A stretch of DNA of 14,812 nucleotides, taken from positions 1 through 14,812 of the forward strand of contig NZ_CALTWS010000047.1 of the NCBI RefSeq assembly GCF_943913055.1, read 5' to 3'. Shown piece after piece: positions 6,907 to 13,146 of the stretch. Numbering within the stretch: position 1 is the stretch's first letter; the number at the start of each line of letters is the position of its first letter. This DNA comes from an uncultured Brevundimonas sp. GTDB taxonomy: Bacteria; Pseudomonadota; Alphaproteobacteria; Caulobacterales; Caulobacteraceae. A program made the position numbers and the translations under genes. The notes beneath the pieces are model-generated. The model was not told the DNA's origin, did not search any database, and worked only from the letters and a program-made list of their open reading frames with translations.

Positions 6907-6924
6907 CGGCTCCGGATGGAGCCG
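6907..6924 (-). terminator. Hairpin between efp and suhB, terminator-like
   Basis: CGGCTCC (6907-6913) and GGAGCCG (6918-6924) form a perfect 7-bp GC-rich stem with a four-base loop, 15 bases past the efp stop. On the minus strand it is followed only by TTGAACTTC, not a true U-tract, so it may be a weak terminator, an attenuator lowering suhB expression, or an RNA-stabilising hairpin. Confidence 0.45.
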
Positions 6925-6938
6925 CGGGGTCAGTGGTG

Positions 6939-7505
6939 TCAGTCCGCGCGGCGGACGTATTCGCCGGTCGTCGTGTCGACGACGATCCGCTCGCCCGCCG
7001 ACATATAGGGCGGGATCATGATGCGCACGCCGTTCGAGGCGATCGCGGGCTTGTACGACGAGGACGCCGTCTGGCCCTTCACCGTCGGCTCGGTCTCGGC
7101 CACTTCCAGGGTGACCTGATCGGGCAGTTCCAGACCGATGGGCCGGTCCTCGTGGCTCTCGATAACGACCTTCATGCCCTCCTGCAGATAGGGGATGCGC
7201 TCTTCGCCGACCCAGTCCTTCTGCAGTTCGATCTGCTCGTAGTTTTCGTCGTTCATGAAGACCAGGCTGTCGCCGTTGTCGAACAGATAGGAATAGTCCT
7301 TCTGCTCCAGCGTCACGCGCTCGACCTTGTCTTCGGAGCGGAACCGCTCGTTCAGCTTGTTGCCGGTCTCCAGGTTCTTGGCCTCGACGTTGGCAAAGGC
7401 GCCGCCCTTGCCGGGCTTGACGTGGCTGGCCTTCGTGACGACCCACAGGCCGCCGTTATGCTGCAGGACCATGCCGGGCTTGATGGTGTTGCCGTTGATC
7501 TTCAT
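6939..7505 (-). CDS. efp: Translation elongation factor P
   Basis: EF-P (188 residues, standard length) binds ribosomes stalled at consecutive prolines and promotes peptide-bond formation. The N-terminal KOW-like domain holds the tip loop HVKPGKGGAF with Lys33, the residue corresponding to the lysine that is beta-lysylated in E. coli; no modification enzyme is in this window. Two OB domains follow, with family segments NERFRSEDKVE and YLFDNGDSLVFMNDENYEQIEL, and the C-terminal GVRIMIPPYMSAGERIVVDTTTGEYVRRAD. The start is an ATG with a poorly defined ribosome site. It is followed by suhB on the same strand and preceded by the TspO-like gene with a gap of 93 bases, which probably holds its own promoter. 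Confidence 0.98.
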   Translation of the reverse strand: MKINGNTIKPGMVLQHNGGLWVVTKASHVKPGKGGAFANVEAKNLETGNKLNERFRSEDKVERVTLEQKDYSYLFDNGDSLVFMNDENYEQIELQKDWVGEERIPYLQEGMKVVIESHEDRPIGLELPDQVTLEVAETEPTVKGQTASSSYKPAIASNGVRIMIPPYMSAGERIVVDTTTGEYVRRAD

Positions 7506-7598
7506 CGGTGTCTCGAAAGGTTTGGCGCAGCCCTTGTGGCGCGCACGAGCGGGCGCAGTCCGTAAAGGAAGCCGGGCGTCACGGCAAGGCGCTGTCCA

Positions 7599-8153
7599 TC
7601 AGTGGACGGTGGGTCGGTGGTCCGCCAGTTTGTCCTCGACCTTGTTCATCAGACGGGTCGCGCCGCCGATGGGGGAGGCCAGCTTTCCGGCCGCCGGATC
7701 CAGCTTGCGAGCCTCATGCGCGAAGGCGGCGGCCATGCCGGCCGAGGCCATGGCCGCAGCGATCTGGAAACCGCGACCCGCCGGACGTGCCGCCAGCCAG
7801 ATCGCGTTGACCACCTGGGTCGCGGCCCACAGCGCCAGTGTGCCGGTCCGATGTCGGCTCTTGGGCCCGTTCCAGACGCGGACGGCCGACAGGCTGGTGG
7901 CGGAAAACACGGCCGGCACGATCATGCTCATCGCGCCGCGTGGACGCTCGGTGACGGGCCGGGCACCGCTGCGGATATCGGCGGCCGACAGGCGTGGCTG
8001 CAAAGCCTTGTTGGCCAGGAAGGTCGCGGCCAGTGCAAACCCGGCGGTAACCGCGACGCCCAGCAGGACATGGCCGATATCGTCCTTGTCGGCATTGACG
8101 AGGTCCAGCGCCGCGTCGCGTGCGTCTTCCACGAAATCGCCGATATCGGTCAT
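7599..8153 (-). CDS. TspO/MBR-like membrane protein (putative)
   Basis: The 184-residue product has a charged soluble N-terminus (about 30 residues, MTDIGDFVEDARDAALDLVN) and then about four hydrophobic segments. The stretch VRVWNGPKSRHRTGTLALWAATQVVNAIW, followed by a helix and HEARKLDPAAGKLASP, resembles TspO/MBR tryptophan-rich sensory proteins (pattern ...R..AL.LW..Q...NA.W...). These bind porphyrins and related ligands in the outer membrane or mitochondria. The match is distant: the usual first-loop proline and tryptophan pattern is weak and the N-terminal extension is unusual. The ATG at 8153 was chosen over an upstream GTG (8168) because AAGGG lies six bases before it. It sits 61 bases downstream of bfr on the same strand. 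Other possibility: a family-specific hypothetical membrane protein. Confidence 0.55.
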   Translation of the reverse strand: MTDIGDFVEDARDAALDLVNADKDDIGHVLLGVAVTAGFALAATFLANKALQPRLSAADIRSGARPVTERPRGAMSMIVPAVFSATSLSAVRVWNGPKSRHRTGTLALWAATQVVNAIWLAARPAGRGFQIAAAMASAGMAAAFAHEARKLDPAAGKLASPIGGATRLMNKVEDKLADHRPTVH

Positions 8154-8183
8154 GCTCAGCCCTTCCACTATCCTCGGCCGAAC

Positions 8184-8209
8184 AATGGACAGGATGGCTT
8201 GGCGGTTCC
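8184..8209 (-). promoter_or_regulatory. Possible EcfG/SigT-type promoter before the TspO-like gene
   Basis: Read on the minus strand, GGAAC (8209-8205), 17 bases, then CATT (8187-8184) differs by one base from the general stress pattern GGAAC-N16/17-CGTT. The -10 ends 30 bases before the ATG at 8153, and the upstream half overlaps the short space after bfr. The spacing equals that of the candidate at 1759-1784. Chance occurrence is quite possible. Confidence 0.25.
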
Positions 8210-8214
8210 GAAAA

Positions 8215-8715
8215 TCAGTTGCCGGTGGCGGACTTGTCCGGGCTGATCTCGGTCATGGCGGATTGTAGATAGTTCTGCACGCCCAGTTGGCGGATCAGAT
8301 GGTGCTGGTTTTCCAGGAAGTCGATGTGCTCTTCGGTGTCGCCCAGGATGCGCATCAAAAGGTCGCGGCTCACGAAGTCGCCGGCGGCCTCGCATTGGGC
8401 CACGGCGGCGGCGGTCGTGGCACGGCTGTCGATCTCCAACTGGAGGTCGGCTCCAAGGCATTCGACCGCTTCCTCACCAATCTTCAGCTTGTGCAGGTCC
8501 TGAAGGTTGGGCAGGCCGTCCAGGAATAGGATGCGTTTGATGAGCATGTCAGCATGCTTCATCTCGCCGATCGACTCGTCATAGATGATCTGGCCCAGGT
8601 GCTTCAGGCCCCAGCTTTCGAACATGCGGGCGTGCAGGAAATACTGGTTCACCGCAGTGAGTTCGTTGGTCAGCACCGCATTGAGGGTGCGGATGATCGC
8701 GGGATCGCCCTTCAT
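8215..8715 (-). CDS. bfr: Bacterioferritin
   Basis: Bacterioferritin (166 residues) assembles into a 24-subunit shell that oxidises Fe(II) and stores it as ferric mineral, with haem between subunit pairs. It aligns without gaps to E. coli Bfr over most of its length: Glu18, Glu51, the haem-ligand Met52 and His54 (ESIGEMKHAD), Glu94 and His130 are all present. The fifth ferroxidase carboxylate position, Glu127 in E. coli, is Thr here (DTEEH), with Glu128 and Glu129 beside it. GLPNLQDL and QNYLQSAM are typical family segments. The gene follows bfd on the same strand across an AT-richer gap of 168 bases carrying palindromes that look like iron-regulator sites, so it may have its own iron-responsive promoter. 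Confidence 0.97.
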   Translation of the reverse strand: MKGDPAIIRTLNAVLTNELTAVNQYFLHARMFESWGLKHLGQIIYDESIGEMKHADMLIKRILFLDGLPNLQDLHKLKIGEEAVECLGADLQLEIDSRATTAAAVAQCEAAGDFVSRDLLMRILGDTEEHIDFLENQHHLIRQLGVQNYLQSAMTEISPDKSATGN

Positions 8716-8804
8716 GGCCTGGTCTCTTTCAATGGCGGGTGTGGAGCCGACGGCCCCGGACGCACCCCGTCCTGACCCGGTGTTGTATCACAGGAAAAAA
8801 GGCT

Positions 8805-8822
8805 GTGATCATTTGCGATCAC
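8805..8822. promoter_or_regulatory. Palindrome in the bfr promoter region
   Basis: GTGATC (8805-8810), ATTTGC, then GATCAC (8817-8822) is a perfect 6+6 inverted repeat about 90 bases upstream of the bfr ATG. Its minus-strand reading contains GCAAATGATC, which shares GCAAAT with alphaproteobacterial Fur boxes. It lies in the most AT-rich part of this stretch and is best read as an operator candidate for Fur, Irr or another regulator. Confidence 0.4.
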
Positions 8823-8840
8823 TTTTCAGTACATTGATAT

Positions 8841-8855
8841 TGCGAATGATTTTTC
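8841..8855. promoter_or_regulatory. Fur-box-like site upstream of bfr
   Basis: TGCGAATGATTTTTC matches the alphaproteobacterial Fur/Mur palindrome TGCAAATNATTTGCA at 10 or 11 of its 14 defined positions, with a good left half and a poor right half. It lies between bfd and bfr on an iron-storage pair, which raises the prior that it is functional. The match was judged by eye. Confidence 0.35.
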
Positions 8856-8883
8856 CGCGCAAAGCGGAGCCGTTTCGCCTCGG

Positions 8884-9069
8884 TTATTCGGCCGCCATGG
8901 CGAAGGCCTGACGGGTTTCCTGGATCATCTGACGCATTTCACAGACGCATTTGGCGCACTGGGCCTGGCACTGGTTGCGGGTGAAGATGTCGCGGGGCCG
9001 GCAAGCGCCCGCTTCGATGGCCAGGGCCACGTCACGCTTGCGAAGACCATTGCAGTTGCAGACGTACAC
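8884..9069 (-). CDS. bfd: Bacterioferritin-associated ferredoxin
   Basis: Bfd is a small [2Fe-2S] ferredoxin that docks on bacterioferritin and passes electrons to its haem, so stored iron can be reduced and released. The 61-residue product has the four cluster cysteines with E. coli spacing: Cys4, Cys6, Cys38 and Cys41 (YVCNCNG and CQAQCAKC), plus three extra cysteines (23, 34, 43). Length is close to the 64 residues of E. coli Bfd. The start is GTG, fixed by the conserved position of Cys4. The ribosome site is weak. A promoter-like pair with an overlapping Fur-box-like palindrome lies just upstream, consistent with induction on iron starvation, and bfr follows on the same strand. Confidence 0.93.
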   Translation of the reverse strand: MYVCNCNGLRKRDVALAIEAGACRPRDIFTRNQCQAQCAKCVCEMRQMIQETRQAFAMAAE

Positions 9070-9092
9070 GGCAGGCTCGACCCGGCTGGTGA

Positions 9093-9107
9093 TGCGAATG
9101 GTTCGCT
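9093..9107. promoter_or_regulatory. Fur-box-like palindrome over the bfd -10 element
   Basis: TGCGAATGGTTCGCT contains perfect GCGAA/TTCGC arms around a three-base centre and fits the alphaproteobacterial Fur box TGC-AAT--TT-GCA closely. It overlaps the likely bfd -10 (TATAGC on the minus strand, 9110-9105), so bound Fur would block RNA polymerase. Confidence 0.5.
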
Positions 9108-9134
9108 ATAGCAGGCTCGTTAAGGCGAATGCAA
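9105..9134 (-). promoter_or_regulatory. Candidate sigma-70 promoter for bfd
   Basis: On the minus strand TTGCAT (9134-9129) and TATAGC (9110-9105) are separated by 18 bases, a fair match to a housekeeping promoter. Transcription would begin about 30 bases before the bfd GTG. Fur-like palindromes overlap both elements. Confidence 0.4.
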
Positions 9135-9144
9135 GGCGTTCGCA
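9130..9144. promoter_or_regulatory. Second Fur-box-like site in the bfd/thiE gap
   Basis: TGCAAGGCGTTCGCA has perfect TGC...GCA ends and matches the Fur/Mur pattern TGCAAATNATTTGCA at 11 of 14 defined positions, with a poor centre. It covers the candidate bfd -35 and begins 37 bases from the first site, so two Fur dimers could bind this gap. Confidence 0.35.
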
Positions 9145-9190
9145 GGAGTGGCGGCTTGACGCGGGCCGGAGGGCGACGCACTTGCCGGGC

Positions 9191-9850
9191 ATGGCCAAGC
9201 AATCCCCGATCCCCGAACGCCCGCCCTGTCGGCTGTATCTGATCACGCCGCCTGCAATCCCTGACATGGCGGCGTTTGTTGCAACATTGACCGAGGCCTT
9301 GGACGCCGGAGATGTCGCGGCCCTGCAGATCAGGCTGAAGGACTTGGATGATGCGTTGGTGCTGGCGGCGGTAGAGGCGATCCGACCGGTCGCGCAGGGG
9401 CGCGGCGTCGCAGTGATCCTGAACGACCGGCCCGACCTGGCGAAACGGTCAGGATGCGATGGAGTCCATCTGGGCCAGTCCGACATGCCGCTGGCCGAAG
9501 CGCGGCGCGTGATGGGGCCAGCTGCGATGATCGGCGTCACCTGCCACGATAGCCGCGAACTGGCCATGGATGCGGCCGAGGCCGGAGCCGACTACGTCGC
9601 CTTCGGGGCCTTCTATCCGACGACGACCAAGGCGACGACGCATCGCCCCGATCCCGAAATCCTGACGATCTGGCAGGAGACGGTCGAGGTGCCTTGCGTC
9701 GCCATAGGCGGCATCACCATCGGGACGGCAGGCTTATTGGCGCGCGCGGGCGCAGACTTCGTCGCGGTCAGCGGCGCGGTGTGGGAGCACCCCGAAGGCG
9801 CGGCGGCGGCTGTCCGCGCCTTCAACACGGCGCTGCTGGTCCAAGCCTGA
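9191..9850 (+). CDS. thiE: Thiamine phosphate synthase
   Basis: ThiE (219 residues, usual length about 210-220) joins the pyrimidine HMP-PP and the thiazole phosphate to make thiamine phosphate in the cytoplasm. It is a TIM barrel; visible family motifs are RLYLITPP (14-21), LQIRLKD (45-51), ILNDRPDLAKRSGCDGVHLGQSD (77-98, with the phosphate and Mg ligands), IGVTCHD (114-120), GADYVAFGAFYPTTTK (132-147, the family serine/threonine loop), VAIGGIT (170-176) and VAVSGAVW (191-198). The frame is open further upstream, but the ATG at 9191 starts the protein at the family position; its ribosome site is weak. It diverges from bfd, so the Fur-like sites in the 121-base gap might also affect it. No other thiamine gene is in the window. 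Confidence 0.93.
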   Translation: MAKQSPIPERPPCRLYLITPPAIPDMAAFVATLTEALDAGDVAALQIRLKDLDDALVLAAVEAIRPVAQGRGVAVILNDRPDLAKRSGCDGVHLGQSDMPLAEARRVMGPAAMIGVTCHDSRELAMDAAEAGADYVAFGAFYPTTTKATTHRPDPEILTIWQETVEVPCVAIGGITIGTAGLLARAGADFVAVSGAVWEHPEGAAAAVRAFNTALLVQA

Positions 9851-9918
9851 CCTTCAGGGGATGTTAGGGGGTGCGCGGTAAGCAAGGCAGTTCCTAGTCG
9901 CTTGCCGGACCCGCGTTC

Positions 9919-11610
9919 ATGCCCCAGAGCCGCGCGCTCTCTTCGACCGACAGCCTGCCCGTCGATGTGGCCGCGCCGGTCACGACGACGGCCAAGGCGC
10001 GTCAGGTGGCGAATCTGCGCCGGCGCAGACAGGCCCTGACCCCGGTGTTCACGGCCCTGGCCGTGACCGTGATGGTCGTCGTTTCCATAAGCTTTGCCCG
10101 ATCTGTAGGACTTGTCGCGCCGCTGTGGGGTGCCGCCGGTCTTGCCGTGGTCGTCTGGCTCAGGACGTCATCGGGCCGGATGTACGACTACAGCTTCGGG
10201 GCCATGATCGCCGTGGGTCTGGCCGCCGGGAACTTCCTGGTGGGCAACGATACGCTGCACACGCTGATGTTCACCCTGGCCAATATGCTGGACATCGTCG
10301 TGGCTGTGCTGATGGCACGTCGCTTCGCGCCGACATTGAATCTGGCGACAGTCACGGGAGCGACGCGCTTCCTGCTGGGGGCGGCCCTGATCGCGCCCAT
10401 CCCTTCGGCCATGTTCGCCAGTGCCATGCTGTACTGGATGGACGGCACCAATCCCCTGCTGAGTGCCCAGACCTGGTGGTTCGGCCATGCGCTGAGCATC
10501 GCCATCATCGGCAGCTTCGGCCTGTCGTTGACGAAGCGGGAGCTGGCCAGGCTGCGTGCGCCCGCCGTTGCCTTGGAGGCCGCGGTCCTGATGGCCCTGC
10601 TGACGGTCGGGGCCTGGGTCGTATTCGTGCATCTGGATGTCCAGCTGTCGTTCCTGATCCTGCCGATCCTGCTGCTGATCGCCGTACGGCTGCGCATGCT
10701 GGGCGTGACGGCGGCGCTGTTGATCGTGACCATTCTGGCGGTGGGCGGCAGCATGACCGGTCACGGGCCGTTCACCGGTGATTTCAGCCGGGCGGACCAG
10801 GCGCTGATGGGTCAGTTGCTGGTCATGCTGGGCTATCTGCCGGTCATGCTGGTCGCCGCCTTGCTGGAAGAGCGGGATCGCTTGTCGGACCGCGCCAAAC
10901 TGGGTCAGGTGCGGGCCGAGAAGGCCTCGGCCGCCAAGTCGCGCCTGCTGGCCAATGTGGCGCACGAGATCAAGAGCCCGGTCGGGGGCATCATCGGTAT
11001 CGGCGACCTGTGGCAGGGCGGGCAGTTGGGACCGGTCAACGAGACCCAGGCAGAGATGGCGGCCATGCTGGTCAAGACGGCACGGCAGGTGGAAAGTCTG
11101 GCGCACGACCTGCTGGACGTGGCCCGTGCCGAATCCGGTGAGGTCAGCGTCGATCTGCGCCCCACGGACGTGCCCGGCGTGCTGGAGGATGTGCGCCGCG
11201 CGACGGCCCTCCGACCCGAAGCCGACACCCTTAAGCTGGAGGTCGTGACCGAGGGTGATGGACTGGTGGCTCTGGCGGACTCGCAGCGGCTCAATCAGGT
11301 GGTGACCAACCTGGCCAGCAATGCCGTGAAATATGGGGCCAGCGGAGGCAGCGTCACCTTCCGTGCCAGTCGTGTGCACGACGCCGTACGGATCGAGGTG
11401 ATCGACCTGGGACCAGGCCTTTCTTCGGAGAAGCAAGCCCAGCTGTTCGAACCCTTCAACCGTCTGGGGCTGGACCGTTCGACGATCGAAGGGCATGGCA
11501 TCGGCCTGGCCCTGGCCAAGCGGCTGGTCGAGCTTCAGGGCGGCAGCATCGGCGTGGTGTCGCAGCCGGGTGAGGGCGCGACCTTCTGGATCGAACTGGC
11601 CGCCGCCTGA
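9919..11610 (+). CDS. MASE1-type membrane sensor histidine kinase
   Basis: This 563-residue orphan sensor kinase has a soluble basic N-terminus (1-40), then about eight membrane helices (about 41-318) with the MASE1-like start LWGAAGLAVVVWLRTSSG. A short linker leads to the dimerisation/phosphoacceptor box ANVAHEIKSPVGGIIG (His349), then a HATPase domain with N-box RLNQVVTNLASNAVKYG (Asn468), G1 DLGPG (496-500), F-box FEPFNRLG and G2 GHGIGLALAKRL (525-536). MASE1 is an integral membrane sensory domain of unknown ligand. All catalytic boxes are intact, so it should be active. No response regulator is adjacent. It lies 111 bases upstream of cydAB in the same direction, so a link to respiration or redox is conceivable. 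The start ATG has only a weak ribosome site. Confidence 0.92.
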   Translation: MPQSRALSSTDSLPVDVAAPVTTTAKARQVANLRRRRQALTPVFTALAVTVMVVVSISFARSVGLVAPLWGAAGLAVVVWLRTSSGRMYDYSFGAMIAVGLAAGNFLVGNDTLHTLMFTLANMLDIVVAVLMARRFAPTLNLATVTGATRFLLGAALIAPIPSAMFASAMLYWMDGTNPLLSAQTWWFGHALSIAIIGSFGLSLTKRELARLRAPAVALEAAVLMALLTVGAWVVFVHLDVQLSFLILPILLLIAVRLRMLGVTAALLIVTILAVGGSMTGHGPFTGDFSRADQALMGQLLVMLGYLPVMLVAALLEERDRLSDRAKLGQVRAEKASAAKSRLLANVAHEIKSPVGGIIGIGDLWQGGQLGPVNETQAEMAAMLVKTARQVESLAHDLLDVARAESGEVSVDLRPTDVPGVLEDVRRATALRPEADTLKLEVVTEGDGLVALADSQRLNQVVTNLASNAVKYGASGGSVTFRASRVHDAVRIEVIDLGPGLSSEKQAQLFEPFNRLGLDRSTIEGHGIGLALAKRLVELQGGSIGVVSQPGEGATFWIELAAA

Positions 11611-11721
11611 TCGAACGGCCAAGCTTTGCGACCTTCCGCCGCGCGACCGAAGGTTCATGGACGCCAAAGCCCAAGGGGTATAGGCCACACCCATGGCTGA
11701 GTTGTCGAAGGGGTGATCGCC
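11611..11721 (+). promoter_or_regulatory. Leader and probable promoter region of cydAB
   Basis: This 111-base gap separates the histidine kinase from cydA. ACCTTC (11631-11636) and GAAGGT (11649-11654) could form a weak hairpin ending the kinase transcript, and TATAGG near 11679 is a possible -10. No FNR/FixK-type TTGAT-N4-ATCAA site was seen. The ribosome site AAGGGG (11708-11713) sits eight bases before the preferred GTG at 11722. Confidence 0.3.
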
Positions 11722-13146
11722 GTGGAATTCGACGCACTTCTGCTCTCGCGGATGCAGTTCGCTTTCACCATTGCGTTCCACATCCTGTTCCCGGCGTTCA
11801 CGATCGGGCTGGCGGCGTTTCTGGCGGTGCTGGAGGGGCTGTGGCTCTGGACCAAGCGCGAAGCGTTCAAGACCCTGTATCTGTTCTGGGTGAAGATCTT
11901 CGCCCTCAGCTTCGGCATGGGCGTCGTGTCAGGCGTGGTCCTTAGCTATCAGTTCGGCACCAACTGGTCGGAGTTCATCCGCCTGACCGGGGGAGTGATC
12001 GGGCCGCTGCTGGCCTTCGAGGTGCTGACCGCCTTCTTCCTGGAGGCGTCCTTCCTGGGAGTCATGCTGTTCGGTTGGAAAAAGGTCGGGCCCAGGCTGC
12101 ACTTTACGGCGACGGTGCTGGTAGCGATCGGCACGACGATTTCGGCCTTCTGGATCCTGTCGGCCAACAGCTGGATGCAGACGCCGCAAGGCTTCGAGAT
12201 CATGGCCGACGGGCGGTTCCAGGCCACGGACTTCTGGCAGGTGGTGTTCAACCCCAGCTTCCCCTCGCGGTTGGTGCACATGCTTCTGGCGGCCTTCATG
12301 ACCACGGCGCTGGTCGTCGGTGCTGCCTCCGCCTGGCGGGTGCTGAAGGAAAAGCGCGGCAGCAAAGTCTGGACCGAGAGCCGGATCGCCCTGGTCATGG
12401 CCATCGGCCTGGTGGCTGTGGTCGCGCCGTTGCAACTGGTCGTCGGCCATTGGTCCGGCGAGGTCGCGCACAAGTATCAGCCGTCCAAGACCGCGGCCAT
12501 CGAGGGCTATTGGGAAACACGTTCCAACCAGCCGCTGCACCTGTTCGGCATTCCGGACCGCGAGGCGCAGAAGAACCATTTCGAGGTCTCGATCCCCGGC
12601 ATCGGCAACATGATCCAGAATGTGCCCAAGGATGAGGTCATCCAGGGTCTGGATGCCTGGCCGCGCGAGGATCAGCCGCCGCCCTTCATCCCCTTCTTCG
12701 GCTTTCGCATCATGGTGGGTCTGGGCCTGCTGATGATCGCCCTGGGTGGGGTCGGAGCCATTCTGATCTGGCGCAAGCGACTGTTCGAAAGCCGGTGGTT
12801 CCTGAAGTTCTGCGTGGCCATGGGGCCGAGCGGCTTCATCGCGGTGCTGGCCGGCTGGATGGTCACAGAGGTCGGACGCCAGCCCTGGGTCGTCTATGGT
12901 GTGCTGAAGACGCGTGACGCGGTGTCGCCTGTCACGGCGGCCGAGGTGGCGACCAGCCTGACGGTCTATGTTCTGGTCTATGCGCTGGTGTTCACGGCCG
13001 GGGCCCTGTTCATCCTGCGGCTGATGGCGGAGGGTCCCAAGGCGGCGCTGGCCGAGCCCGATCCACGTCAGGACCGGGCCCCGGGGTCACCCCTAGCCAG
13101 GGCCCCCGCCGATGCCGAGGGTGGCATTCCGGGAGACGAGGACTGA
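11722..13146 (+). CDS. cydA: Cytochrome bd-type (cyanide-insensitive) quinol oxidase subunit I
   Basis: CydA/CioA carries haems b558, b595 and d, oxidises quinol and reduces oxygen to water in the inner membrane. With the GTG start at 11722 the product has 474 residues. Haem ligands His20, His186 and Met331 (FGFRIMVGLG) are present, as are Glu100 and Glu108 (AFEVLTAFFLEASF) on the proton/haem path. The quinol loop contains HKYQPSKTAAIEGYWET (Lys256, Glu261) and GWMVTEVGRQPWVVYG (378-393). The Q-loop is short, as in cyanide-insensitive CioA enzymes, and not the E. coli long form (522 residues). The GTG at 11722 is preferred over GTG 11713, which lies inside the ribosome site AAGGGG. The stop overlaps the cydB ATG by one base. 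cioA would be an equally good name. Confidence 0.96.
   Translation: MEFDALLLSRMQFAFTIAFHILFPAFTIGLAAFLAVLEGLWLWTKREAFKTLYLFWVKIFALSFGMGVVSGVVLSYQFGTNWSEFIRLTGGVIGPLLAFEVLTAFFLEASFLGVMLFGWKKVGPRLHFTATVLVAIGTTISAFWILSANSWMQTPQGFEIMADGRFQATDFWQVVFNPSFPSRLVHMLLAAFMTTALVVGAASAWRVLKEKRGSKVWTESRIALVMAIGLVAVVAPLQLVVGHWSGEVAHKYQPSKTAAIEGYWETRSNQPLHLFGIPDREAQKNHFEVSIPGIGNMIQNVPKDEVIQGLDAWPREDQPPPFIPFFGFRIMVGLGLLMIALGGVGAILIWRKRLFESRWFLKFCVAMGPSGFIAVLAGWMVTEVGRQPWVVYGVLKTRDAVSPVTAAEVATSLTVYVLVYALVFTAGALFILRLMAEGPKAALAEPDPRQDRAPGSPLARAPADAEGGIPGDED

Noticed and set aside
6018..7565. Long plus-strand frame opposite suhB and efp
   Set aside because: It is antisense to two genes with intact catalytic motifs and spans their intergenic gap; no ribosome site or family features.
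11611..11721. Search for an FNR/FixK box or other oxygen-responsive site before cydA
   Set aside because: No TTGAT-N4-ATCAA-like palindrome could be found by eye in the gap.
10168..11781. Very long minus-strand open frame opposite the histidine kinase
   Set aside because: High GC leaves antisense frames open. Its Gln/His/Arg-rich composition is typical of an antisense shadow, and the kinase motifs on the plus strand are unambiguous.
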